Positions 17,888 through 25,624 of a stretch of DNA of 64,000 bases are shown here, piece after piece. The stretch is from the NCBI RefSeq assembly GCF_019219825.1, contig NZ_JAHUXH010000014.1, positions 62,001 to 126,000 of the forward strand, in the 5' to 3' direction. Every line of letters begins with the position of its first letter. Within the stretch, counting starts at the first letter, position 1. The translations under genes were made by a program, and so were the position numbers. The DNA is from Streptomyces sp. TRM70350. Its GTDB lineage: Bacteria; Actinomycetota; Actinomycetes; Streptomycetales; Streptomycetaceae. A model generated the notes under the pieces. That model made no database searches. It was not told the DNA's origin and worked only from the letters and a program-made list of their open reading frames with translations.

Positions 17888-18669
17888 CCGACCCCGCGGC
17901 CAGGGACACCGGCGGCTCCGCACAGCAGCAGGTGAGCGCCTGGCGCCGCCTCGCCGACACCTCCGTGCTGCTCGACGGCTTCCACGCCCTCAAGCACGCC
18001 CTGCGCTTCGGCGCCGAGGTGCCCCTCGCGGTCACCGCCGACCGCGAGGCCGCGCTCGCCCTCGCCGACGAGCTCGCTCCGGACGTACGGCAGACGCTGG
18101 CCGCGCTGCTCACCGAGGTCCCGGAGTCGACGTACGCCTCCCTGGTGCCGCGCCCGCACCCCACCGCCGTGGCCGCCCTGGCCGTACGGCCGTCCCGCGA
18201 TGCCCATCTGCGGGCGCTGGCCCGCACGCCCCGCAGCGCGCCCGTCGTGGTCCTCGACCAGCCGCGCAACCTAGGCAACGCCGGGGCAGTGATCCGGCTG
18301 GCGGCCGGGTTCGGGGCGACCGGCGTGGTCACGACCGGCACGCTCGACCCCTGGCATCCCACGGTCGTCCGGGGCGGTGCCGGGCTGCACTTCGCGACCG
18401 CCGTGGAGCGGCTGGACGTCGGCGAGCTGCCGCCCGGGCCGCTGTTCGCCCTCGACCCGGAGGGCGAGGACATCCGTGGCCTGAAGCTGCCGGACGACGC
18501 GCTGCTGGCGTTCGGCTCGGAGCGCAGCGGTCTGTCCGCGGCTGTACGCGCGCGTGCCAACCATCTCGTGGCGTTGCCGATGCGCCCCCAGGTCTCCAGC
18601 TACAACCTCGCGACCAGCGTGGCCATGACGCTGTACCACTGGAGCGCGACCGGGGGCGCGGCGGACTAA
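17884..18669 (+). CDS. TrmH/SpoU family RNA 2'-O-methyltransferase
   Basis: 261 residues. The SPOUT knot motifs are in the C-terminal half: VVVLDQPRNLGNAGAVIRLA (motif 1), LLAFGSERSGLS (motif 2) and LPMRPQVSSYNLATSVAMTL (motif 3). The N-terminal 100 residues form the SpoU substrate-binding-like domain. It probably methylates a ribose in rRNA or tRNA with S-adenosylmethionine. It is the last gene of the DUF5819-HTTM operon; a housekeeping enzyme here may be a chance passenger. Confidence 0.85.
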   Translation: MTDPAARDTGGSAQQQVSAWRRLADTSVLLDGFHALKHALRFGAEVPLAVTADREAALALADELAPDVRQTLAALLTEVPESTYASLVPRPHPTAVAALAVRPSRDAHLRALARTPRSAPVVVLDQPRNLGNAGAVIRLAAGFGATGVVTTGTLDPWHPTVVRGGAGLHFATAVERLDVGELPPGPLFALDPEGEDIRGLKLPDDALLAFGSERSGLSAAVRARANHLVALPMRPQVSSYNLATSVAMTLYHWSATGGAAD

Positions 18670-18723
18670 GGGGTCCTTGCACTATGCCCGCCCTGGTCGG
18701 ACGCTCATAGTGCAAGGACCCCT
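18669..18723. terminator. Perfect 18-bp hairpin between convergent genes
   Basis: AGGGGTCCTTGCACTATG (18669-18686) pairs perfectly with 18706-18723 around a 19-nt loop. It begins in the stop codon of trmH and ends 20 bp before the paaN stop, so it can terminate both genes. It has no long T run, which is usual in Streptomyces. Confidence 0.75.
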
Positions 18724-18743
18724 AAGGGTGGCGCTGCGGCTGC

Positions 18744-20474
18744 TCAGGCCTCCCGGCGTACCTCCACCACCCGGAACCGGTTCGCCACGAACGCCCCGTC
18801 GGTCAGCGCCGAGTTGGCCGCCGGGTTGCCGCCCGAGCCGTGGAAGTCGGAGAACGCGGCGGTCTGGTTGACGTACACCCCTCCGGTCAGGTTCAGCGAG
18901 AGCTGCGCGGCCTCCTCCAGGCAGGCCTCCTCGATCTCCCGCTCGACCGCCTCGTCGGTCGTGTACGCGCCGACCGTCATCGCGCCCTTCTCCCGGACGG
19001 TCCGGCGCAGCAGCTCCACCGCGTGGGTGGCGGAGTCGACGGCGACGGCGAAGGAGACCGGGCCGAAGCACTCGCTCATGTAGGCGGCCTCGTCGTCCGG
19101 CTTGGCGCCGTCCAGCTTGACGATGACGGGCGTGCGGACCACCGCCGCCGGGAAGTCGGGGTTGCTGATCTCCCGTGAGGCGAGGGCGACTTCGCCGAGG
19201 CCGGCCGCGGCCTCCAGACGGGCCTTGACGTCCGGGTTGACGATGGCGCCGAGCAGCGCGTTCGCGCGCGTGTCGTCGCCGAGCAGTCCGTCGACCGCCT
19301 GGGCGAGGTCGGCGACCACCTCGTCGAAGGACTTCGGGCCCTGGTCGGTGCGGATGCCGTCGCGGGGGATGAGCAGGTTCTGCGGGGTCGTGCACATCTG
19401 GCCGCTGTACAGCGACAGCGAGAAGGCCAGGTTGGACAGCATCCCCTTGTAGTCGTCGGTCGACTCCACGATCACCGTGTTGACGCCGGCCTTCTCCGTG
19501 TGGACCTGCGCCTGGCGGGCGTTGGCCTCCAGCCAGTCGCCGAACGCCGTCGAGCCGGTGTAGTCGATGATCCGGATCTCGGGGCGGACGGCGAGGGTCT
19601 TGGCGATGCCCTCGCCGATGGGGGTCCCCCCTGCTTGAGCGGAGCCGAGAGCTCGGGGGCCCTCGGCGGCCAGCGCGACCAGGTTCGCGTCGAAGCCGGC
19701 CTCGGTGAGCACCTGGCGCGCGACCTGCACGGTGAGCGCCAGCGGCAGCACCGCGCGCGGGTGGGGCTTGACCAGGACCGCGTTGCCGGTGGCGAGGGAG
19801 GCGAACAGGCCCGGGTAGCCGTTCCACGTCGGGAAGGTGTTGCAGCCGATCACCAGGCCGATCCCGCGTGGGACCGCGGTGAACCGCTTGGTCAGCGCGA
19901 GCGGGTCCCGCTTGCCCTGCGGCTTGGTCCACTCCGCGGTGTCGGGCGTGCGGACCTGCTCCACGTACGCGTACGCCACCGCCTCCAGGCCGCGGTCCTG
20001 CGCGTGCGGGCCGCCCGCCTGGAACGCCATCATGAAGGCCTGGCCGGAGGTGTGCATGACCGCGTGCGCGAACTCGTGGGTCCGGTCGCTGATCCGCTTG
20101 AGGATCTCCAGGCAGACCATGGCCCGGGCCTCGGGTCCCGCGTCGCGCCAGGCGCGCTGTCCGGCCCGCATGGCGGGCAGCAGCACGTCGATGTCCGCGT
20201 GCGGGTAGCTGACGCCCAACTCGATGCCGTACGGGGAGACTTCGCCGCCCACCCAGCCGTCGGTGCCGGGCTGGCCGAGGTCGAGGCGGGTGCCGAGCAG
20301 GGCGTCGAAGGCGGCCTTGCCCGCGGCCGCGTCCAGGCTGCCGTTCTCCCCGTAGGCCTTCGGGTGCTCGGGGTGCGGGGACCAGTACGCGCGCGTGCGG
20401 ATCGCTTCCAGCGCCTGGTCGAGGGTGGGCCGGTGCTGGGCGATCAGCTCGTGGGCGGTGAGTTCGGCGGCCAT
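18744..20474 (-). CDS. paaN: Phenylacetic acid degradation protein PaaN (aldehyde dehydrogenase family)
   Basis: 576 residues, close to the usual PaaN length of about 560. Aldehyde dehydrogenase features include GIGLVIGCNTFPTWNGYPGL (nucleotide-binding entry), TEKAGVNTVIVES with the general-base region and YSGQMCTTPQNLLIP with the catalytic Cys. In actinobacteria PaaN takes the place of the ring-opening dehydrogenase that oxidises the oxepin-derived semialdehyde. A 15-residue insert (GPRALGSAQAGGTPI) between LAAE and GEGIAK comes from a Streptomyces repeat element. It is divergent from paaH, with an operator in its promoter. Confidence 0.9.
   Translation of the reverse strand: MAAELTAHELIAQHRPTLDQALEAIRTRAYWSPHPEHPKAYGENGSLDAAAGKAAFDALLGTRLDLGQPGTDGWVGGEVSPYGIELGVSYPHADIDVLLPAMRAGQRAWRDAGPEARAMVCLEILKRISDRTHEFAHAVMHTSGQAFMMAFQAGGPHAQDRGLEAVAYAYVEQVRTPDTAEWTKPQGKRDPLALTKRFTAVPRGIGLVIGCNTFPTWNGYPGLFASLATGNAVLVKPHPRAVLPLALTVQVARQVLTEAGFDANLVALAAEGPRALGSAQAGGTPIGEGIAKTLAVRPEIRIIDYTGSTAFGDWLEANARQAQVHTEKAGVNTVIVESTDDYKGMLSNLAFSLSLYSGQMCTTPQNLLIPRDGIRTDQGPKSFDEVVADLAQAVDGLLGDDTRANALLGAIVNPDVKARLEAAAGLGEVALASREISNPDFPAAVVRTPVIVKLDGAKPDDEAAYMSECFGPVSFAVAVDSATHAVELLRRTVREKGAMTVGAYTTDEAVEREIEEACLEEAAQLSLNLTGGVYVNQTAAFSDFHGSGGNPAANSALTDGAFVANRFRVVEVRREA
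19617..19661 (-). repeat. 45-bp repeat element inserted in frame in paaN
   Basis: The segment GGGGTCCCCCCTGC...GAGAGCTCGGGGGC resembles a palindrome-rich repeat that is abundant between genes in Streptomyces genomes (from memory). Here it lies inside a coding sequence, in frame, and adds residues GPRALGSAQAGGTPI. The flanking protein sequence LAAE / GEGIAK is what PaaN relatives show as continuous. Confidence 0.6.
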
Positions 20475-20564
20475 GCGGGACCAACTCCTCGTCTTGTGAG
20501 CTCTTCGTCGAGCTCATGACCTGGGCAGAAACATGGGCAGGAACAGGCGGTCAGAGTTAGAGTA

Positions 20565-20586
20565 ACCGAACGATCGGTCGGTTCAA
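20565..20586. promoter_or_regulatory. PaaR-type operator in the paaN-paaH divergent promoter
   Basis: ACCGAACGATCGGT (20565-20578) is the same palindrome as upstream of paaA. On the minus strand TTGAAC (20586-20581) can be the -35 of paaN and TAACTC, 19-20 bp on, its -10, which puts the operator in the spacer. On the plus strand it lies 57 bp before the paaH start, behind TAGAGT (20558-20563). Confidence 0.65.
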
Positions 20587-20602
20587 GGGGGTCCGCCGCA
20601 TC

Positions 20603-20611
20603 TGTGGAAAA
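20603..20611 (-). promoter_or_regulatory. DnaA-box-like sequence
   Basis: TGTGGAAAA is the reverse complement of TTTTCCACA. It lies in the leader of paaH, 25 bp after the operator. Confidence 0.35.
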
Positions 20612-20634
20612 CCCCGTGCGGGAGGATCGCGTTC

Positions 20635-22152
20635 ATGACAGCACTCGACCTCAGCAGCCCCGTGGCCGTCGTCGGCACCGGCACCATGGGCCAGGGCATC
20701 GCCCAGGTGGCGCTGGTCGCGGGCCACCCCGTACGGCTGTACGACGCCGTCCCCGGGCGCGCTCGCGAAGCCGCCGCCGCGATCGGTGCCCGGCTCGACC
20801 GGCTCGTCGAGAAGGAGCGGCTCACCGGCGCCGACCGGGACGCCGCGCGCGCCCGCCTGCTGCCCGCCGAGAGCCTCGCCGAGCTCGCCGACTCCGCCCT
20901 CGTCGTCGAGGCCGTCCTGGAGCGGCTGGACGTCAAACAGGACCTGCTGCGCGAGCTGGAGGACGTGGTCGCCGAGGACTGTCTGCTCGCCACCAACACG
21001 TCCTCCCTGTCGGTGACCGCCATCGGCGGCGCCCTGCGCGCCCCGGGCCGCTTCGTCGGCCTGCACTTCTTCAACCCCGCCCCGCTGCTCCCACTGGTCG
21101 AGGTGGTCTCCGGGTTCGCCACCGACGTCACATCGGCCACGCGCGCGTACGAGACGGCCCGCGCCTGGGGCAAGACGCCGGTGGCCTGCGCCGACACCCC
21201 CGGCTTCATCGTCAACCGCATTGCCCGGCCCTTCTACGCCGAGGCCTTCGCCGTCTACGAGGCGCACGGCGCCGACCCCGCCACCATCGACGCCGTACTG
21301 CGCGAGTGCGGCGGCTTCCGGATTGGCGCGTTCGAGCTGACCGACCTCATCGGACAAGACGTCAACGAGTCCGTGACGCACTCCGTGTGGCAGTCCTTCT
21401 TCCACGACGTCCGCTTCACGCCCTCGCTCGCCCAGCGCCGCCTGGTCGAGTCCGGCCGGCTCGGCCGCAAGTCCGGCCAGGGCTGGTACGACTACCGGGA
21501 CGGCGCCGAGCGCGCCGAGCCGCACACCGCGGAGGCCGCCCAGCCGCCCGCGTACGTCGTCGCGGAGGGCGACCTGGGCCCCGCGTCCGAGCTGCTCGCG
21601 CTGATCCGTGAGGCGGGCATCCAGGTCCGTGAGGAGGACGAGGACCACGGCACCCGGCTCGTACTGCCCAGCGGCGGCCAGCTGGCGCTCGCCGACGGCC
21701 AGACCTCGGTGGAGTTCCGGGACGTCGTCTACTTCGACCTCGCCCTCGACTACCGCCGGGCCACCCGCATCGCCCTGTCCGCCTCCCAGGACACCTCCCC
21801 GCAGACCCTCGCCGAGGCCACCGGCCTGTTCCAGGTGCTCGGCAAGAAGGTCAGCGTCATCGGTGACGTGCCCGGCATGATCGTCGCCCGCACGGTCGCG
21901 CGGATCGTCGACCTCGCCCACGACGCCGTCGCCAAGGGCGTCGCCACCGAGGAGGACATCGACACCGCGATGCGCCTCGGCGTCAACTACCCGCTCGGCC
22001 CCTTCGAATGGAGCCGCCGCCTGGGCCGCAACTGGGCGTACGCCCTCCTCGACGACCTGCACCTGCGCGACCCCTCGGGGCGCTACGCGCCGTCCCTCGC
22101 GCTCTACCGCCACGCGTACGCCACCGACAAGCGGGAGGGCAGCACGTCATGA
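20635..22152 (+). CDS. paaH: 3-hydroxyacyl-CoA dehydrogenase PaaH
   Basis: 505 residues. It holds a full NAD-binding domain (VAVVGTGTMGQGIAQVALVA), catalytic HFFNPAPLLPLVEVV, and DTPGFIVNRIARPFYAEAF. A second, tandem C-terminal 3HCDH helical domain is seen (GDVPGMIVARTVARIVDLAH, NYPLGPFEWSRRLG). This two-domain form is the PaaH type that oxidises 3-hydroxyadipyl-CoA to 3-oxoadipyl-CoA. RBS GGGAGG precedes ATG. It overlaps the TetR gene by ATGA, so regulator and enzyme are co-translated. Confidence 0.9.
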   Translation: MTALDLSSPVAVVGTGTMGQGIAQVALVAGHPVRLYDAVPGRAREAAAAIGARLDRLVEKERLTGADRDAARARLLPAESLAELADSALVVEAVLERLDVKQDLLRELEDVVAEDCLLATNTSSLSVTAIGGALRAPGRFVGLHFFNPAPLLPLVEVVSGFATDVTSATRAYETARAWGKTPVACADTPGFIVNRIARPFYAEAFAVYEAHGADPATIDAVLRECGGFRIGAFELTDLIGQDVNESVTHSVWQSFFHDVRFTPSLAQRRLVESGRLGRKSGQGWYDYRDGAERAEPHTAEAAQPPAYVVAEGDLGPASELLALIREAGIQVREEDEDHGTRLVLPSGGQLALADGQTSVEFRDVVYFDLALDYRRATRIALSASQDTSPQTLAEATGLFQVLGKKVSVIGDVPGMIVARTVARIVDLAHDAVAKGVATEEDIDTAMRLGVNYPLGPFEWSRRLGRNWAYALLDDLHLRDPSGRYAPSLALYRHAYATDKREGSTS

Positions 22153-22739
22153 CCACCGCCAAGCGCGACACGTACACCCCGGAGACGCTGCTGTCGGTCG
22201 CCGTCCAGGTGTTCAACGAGCGCGGCTACGACGGCACCTCCATGGAGCACCTCTCCAAGGCGGCCGGCATCTCCAAGTCGTCGATCTACCACCACGTCGC
22301 GGGCAAGGAGGAACTGCTGCGCCGGGCCGTGAGCCGGGCGCTGGACGAGCTCTTCGGGATCCTCGACGAGGAGCACGCGCGCACAGGGCGCGCCGCCGAG
22401 CGGCTGGAGTACGTCGTGCGGCGCATGGTCGAGGTGCTCATCGCGGAACTGCCGTACGTGACGCTGCTGCTGAGAGTGCGTGGCAACACGGGCACCGAAC
22501 GGTGGGCGCTGGAGCGGCGCCGTGACTTCGACCACCGGGTCGCCGAACTGCTGAAGGCGGCCGCCGCGGACGGGGACGTGCGCGGCGACGTGGAGGTGCG
22601 GCTGGCCACCCGGCTGGTCTTCGGCATGATCAACTCGATCGTCGAGTGGTACCGGCCCGACGGGCGCGGCATGGGGGAGCGCGAAGTGGCCGACGCCGTC
22701 GTGCGGTTGGTGTTCGGCGGGCTGCGGCAGAGCCGCTGA
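22149..22739 (+). CDS. paaR: TetR family regulator, probable PaaR
   Basis: 196 residues. The N-terminal HTH is YTPETLLSVAVQVFNERGYD followed by ISKSSIYHHVAGKEELLRRA. The C-terminal ligand domain is divergent, as is normal. It is coupled to paaH and placed amid paa genes, so it is the best candidate to bind the ACCGA-N4-TCGGT palindromes at 15712, 20565 and 23411. In characterised paa systems the inducer is phenylacetyl-CoA; that this protein uses the same inducer is an inference. Confidence 0.82.
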   Translation: MTTAKRDTYTPETLLSVAVQVFNERGYDGTSMEHLSKAAGISKSSIYHHVAGKEELLRRAVSRALDELFGILDEEHARTGRAAERLEYVVRRMVEVLIAELPYVTLLLRVRGNTGTERWALERRRDFDHRVAELLKAAAADGDVRGDVEVRLATRLVFGMINSIVEWYRPDGRGMGEREVADAVVRLVFGGLRQSR

Positions 22740-22742
22740 GAA

Positions 22743-23309
22743 TCAGCCCTGCGGCTCCAGGTCTTCTTCCTCGAACACCAGCAGCGTGCGGGTGCTGAGC
22801 ACCTCCGGGATCGCCTGGAGCCGGGTGAGCACCAGCTCGCGCAGTGCCCGGTTGTCGGAGGTGTGCACCAGCAGCAGCACATCGAAATCGCCCCCGACGA
22901 GGGCGATGTGCGAGGCGCCGGGCAGCTGTCTGAGCTGCTCGCGCACGGTGCGCCAGGAGTTCTGGACGATCTTCAGGGTGATGTACGCCGACGTCCCCTG
23001 GCCCGCGCGTTCGTGGTCGACGCGGGCTCCGAAACCGCGGATGACGCCGTCCTCGACGAGCCGGTTGATGCGCGCGTAGGCGTTGGCCCGTGAGACATGC
23101 ACTCGTTCGGCGACAGACCTTATCGACGCGCGGCCGTCGGCCTGGAGCATCCGCAGGATGTCCTGATCGATGGCGTCCAGGGGCCGCGGGGGCGGCAGGG
23201 TCGCCTCCCTGCTCGCGGAACTCGCGGAAGTCACGGAACTCATGGAACTCGTGGAACTCGGGGAAGGGGCGCCGGCCTCCGGTCCCTCGGCCATTTGTTC
23301 AGATGCCAC
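22743..23309 (-). CDS. bkdR: Lrp/AsnC family regulator, probable BkdR
   Basis: 188 residues. After a Ser-rich low-complexity leader the HTH reads LDAIDQDILRMLQADGRASI, RSVAERVHVSRANAYARI, and the RAM effector domain follows (AYITLKIVQNS, HIALVGGDFDVLLLVHT). GTG at 23309 is used because AAGGAGG (23325-23319) gives a 9-nt spacing; an ATG at 23330 has no RBS. It is divergent from the first ketoacid dehydrogenase operon. In S. coelicolor a BkdR of this family represses a bkd operon. Confidence 0.85.
   Translation of the reverse strand: MASEQMAEGPEAGAPSPSSTSSMSSVTSASSASREATLPPPRPLDAIDQDILRMLQADGRASIRSVAERVHVSRANAYARINRLVEDGVIRGFGARVDHERAGQGTSAYITLKIVQNSWRTVREQLRQLPGASHIALVGGDFDVLLLVHTSDNRALRELVLTRLQAIPEVLSTRTLLVFEEEDLEPQG
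23212..23265 (-). repeat. Six tandem 9-bp repeats in bkdR
   Basis: Units of the form CTCGYGGAA run six times (23212-23265) with two variant copies. They encode a Ser-Ser-X tripeptide array in the N-terminal leader of BkdR, outside the HTH. Confidence 0.7.
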
Positions 23310-23354
23310 GCGCCCCCGCCTCCTTACCATGGACGTACTGCGTACATCTCAGGC

Positions 23355-23376
23355 TGTGGAGAACCGTTTGTCCACA
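23355..23376. promoter_or_regulatory. Inverted pair of DnaA-box-like sequences
   Basis: TGTGGAGAA (23355-23363) and TTGTCCACA (23368-23376) face each other; with flanks they make the perfect inverted repeat GCTGTGGA / TCCACAGC. The right copy is a consensus box. The pair is in the 177-bp bkdR-bkdA divergent promoter region and could also be a regulator site. Confidence 0.5.
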
Positions 23377-23410
23377 GCCCGAGGCTGCCTGTAGCCAAAA
23401 TGTGCCGTCG

Positions 23411-23424
23411 ACCGAACAATCGGT
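23411..23424. promoter_or_regulatory. PaaR-type operator upstream of the first bkd operon
   Basis: ACCGAACAATCGGT keeps both 5-bp arms of the sites at 15712 and 20565 and differs only in the centre. It lies 62 bp before the bkdA ATG. This suggests shared control of aromatic and branched-chain acid catabolism. Confidence 0.6.
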
Positions 23425-23486
23425 AGGTGAGGCGCATCACAGACCGCCGCGCCTCCCCGAAGCCGCTCCCACGAGGAGGTGCCGTC

Positions 23487-24623
23487 ATGACGGTCATGGA
23501 GCAGCGTGGCGCGTATCGGCCGTCGCCGCCGCCCGCCTGGCAGCCCCGCACCGACCCCACGCCGTTGCTGCCCGACGCGGCTCCGTACCGCGTGCTCGGC
23601 ACCGAGGCGGCCGCCAAGGCCGACCCCGAGCTGCTGCGCCGGCTGTACGCCCAGCTGGTGCGCGGCCGCCGGTACAACGCGCAGGCCACCGCCCTCACCA
23701 AGCAGGGCCGCCTCGCCGTCTACCCGTCCAGCACCGGCCAGGAGGCCTGCGAGGTCGCCGCCGCGCTGGTCCTGGAGGAGCGCGACTGGCTCTTCCCCAG
23801 CTACCGCGACACCCTCGCCGCCGTCGTCCGGGGCGTCGACCCCGTCGAGGCCCTCACCCTGCTGCGCGGCGACTGGCACACCGGCTACGACCCGTACGCC
23901 CACCGTGTCGCCCCCCTGTGCACCCCGCTCGCCACCCAGCTCCCGCATGCCGTCGGCCTCGCCCACGCCGCCCGCCTCAAGGGGGACGACGTGGTCGCGC
24001 TGGCGATCGTCGGCGACGGCGGCACCAGCGAGGGAGACTTCCACGAGGCGCTGAACTTCGCCGCCGTCTGGCAGGCCCCGGTCGTCTTCCTGGTCCAGAA
24101 CAACGGCTTCGCGATCTCCGTCCCGCTCGCCAAGCAGACCGCCGCGCCCTCCCTGGCCCACAAGGCCGTCGGGTACGGCATGCCGGGCCGCCTCGTCGAC
24201 GGCAACGACGCCGCCGCCGTGCACGAGGTCCTCGCCGACGCCGTGCGGCACGCGCGCGTGGGTGGCGGTCCGACGCTCGTGGAGGCGGTGACGTACCGCG
24301 TGGAGGCGCACACGAACGCGGACGACGACAAGCGCTACCGCGCGGACTCCGAGGTCGACGCCTGGCGGGACCACGACCCGATCGCCCTCCTGGAGCGGGA
24401 GTTGACCGAGCGCGGCTGGCTCGACGAGGCCGGTGTCCGGGCCGCGCGCGAGGACGCCGAGGCGCTCGCCGCCGACCTGCGCGCCCGCCTGAACCAGGAC
24501 TCCGAGCTCGACCCCATGGACCTGTTCGCCCACGTCTACGCCGAGCCGACCCCGCAACTGCGCGAGCAGCAGGCCCTGTTGCGGGCCGAGCTGGAGGCCG
24601 GGCAGGAAGGGGAGCTGCGATGA
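23487..24623 (+). CDS. bkdA: Branched-chain 2-oxoacid dehydrogenase E1 alpha (locus 1)
   Basis: 378 residues. The thiamine diphosphate motif is VALAIVGDGGTSEGDFHEAL (GDG...N with NFAAVWQAPVVFLVQNN). The substrate-side segments YPSSTGQEACEVAAAL and LFPSYRDTLAAVV fit the BkdA family. With the E1 beta gene it decarboxylates ketoacids from Val, Leu and Ile and feeds branched fatty acid starters. RBS GAGGAGG precedes the ATG, so an upstream start at 23427 is not needed. The first of three coupled genes (ATGA overlap). Confidence 0.92.
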   Translation: MTVMEQRGAYRPSPPPAWQPRTDPTPLLPDAAPYRVLGTEAAAKADPELLRRLYAQLVRGRRYNAQATALTKQGRLAVYPSSTGQEACEVAAALVLEERDWLFPSYRDTLAAVVRGVDPVEALTLLRGDWHTGYDPYAHRVAPLCTPLATQLPHAVGLAHAARLKGDDVVALAIVGDGGTSEGDFHEALNFAAVWQAPVVFLVQNNGFAISVPLAKQTAAPSLAHKAVGYGMPGRLVDGNDAAAVHEVLADAVRHARVGGGPTLVEAVTYRVEAHTNADDDKRYRADSEVDAWRDHDPIALLERELTERGWLDEAGVRAAREDAEALAADLRARLNQDSELDPMDLFAHVYAEPTPQLREQQALLRAELEAGQEGELR

Positions 24624-25624
24624 CGACCGTCGCCGTGAAGCCCGCCACCATGGCCCAGGCCCTCACCCGCGCGCTGCGCGACGCCATGGCCGCCGACCCG
24701 GCCGTGCACGTCATGGGCGAGGACGTCGGCACCCTCGGCGGCGTCTTCCGCGTCACCGACGGGCTCGCCAGGGAGTTCGGCGAGGACCGCTGCACGGACA
24801 CCCCGCTCGCCGAGGCCGGCATCCTCGGCACGGCCGTCGGCATGGCGATGTACGGGCTCAGGCCGGTCGTCGAAATGCAGTTCGACGCGTTCGCCTACCC
24901 GTCGTTCGAGCAGCTCGTCAGCCATGTGGCGCGCATGCGCAACCGCACGCGCGGCAAGATGCCCCTGCCGATCACCATCCGCGTCCCCTACGGCGGCGGC
25001 ATCGGCGGCGTCGAACACCACAGCGACTCCTCCGAGGCGTACTACATGGCGACTCCGGGGCTCCATGTCGTCACGCCGTCGACCGTCGCCGACGCCTACG
25101 GCCTGCTGCGCGCCGCCATCGCCTCCGACGACCCGGTCGTCTTCCTGGAGCCCAAGCGGCTGTACTGGTCGAAGGACGCCTGGAACCCGGACGACCCGCA
25201 GACCGTTGAACCCATTGGCCGCGCGGTGGTGCGGCGCTCCGGCCGGAGCGCCACGCTCATCACGTACGGGCCGTCGGTACCCGTCTGCCTCGAAGCCGCC
25301 GAGGCGGCCCGGGCCGAGGGGTGGGACCTCGAAGTCGTCGACCTGCGCTCCCTGGTGCCGTTCGACGACGAGACGGTCTGCGCCTCGGTACGACGGACCG
25401 GGCGAGCGGTCGTCGTCCATGAGTCGGGCGGGTTCGGCGGACCGGGCGGGGAGATCGCGGCCCGGGTCACGGAGCGCTGCTTCCATCACCTGGAGGCTCC
25501 GGTGCTGCGCGTGGCCGGGTTCGACACCCCCTACCCGCCGCCGATGCTGGAGAGGCACCATCTCCCTGGCGTCGACCGCATCCTGGACGCCGTGGCGCGT
25601 CTGCAATGGGAGGCCGAGAGCTGA
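24620..25624 (+). CDS. bkdB: Branched-chain 2-oxoacid dehydrogenase E1 beta (locus 1)
   Basis: 334 residues, typical E1 beta. Landmarks are VHVMGEDVGTLGGVFRVTDG, DTPLAEAGILGTAVGMAMYG, IRVPYGGGIGGVEHHSDSSE and the C-terminal EIAARVTERCFHHLEAPVLR. It binds ThDP together with E1 alpha and supplies the transferase to the lipoyl arm. The ATG overlaps the E1 alpha stop (ATGA), and its own stop overlaps the E2 start by one base (TGATG). Confidence 0.93.
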   Translation: MTTVAVKPATMAQALTRALRDAMAADPAVHVMGEDVGTLGGVFRVTDGLAREFGEDRCTDTPLAEAGILGTAVGMAMYGLRPVVEMQFDAFAYPSFEQLVSHVARMRNRTRGKMPLPITIRVPYGGGIGGVEHHSDSSEAYYMATPGLHVVTPSTVADAYGLLRAAIASDDPVVFLEPKRLYWSKDAWNPDDPQTVEPIGRAVVRRSGRSATLITYGPSVPVCLEAAEAARAEGWDLEVVDLRSLVPFDDETVCASVRRTGRAVVVHESGGFGGPGGEIAARVTERCFHHLEAPVLRVAGFDTPYPPPMLERHHLPGVDRILDAVARLQWEAES

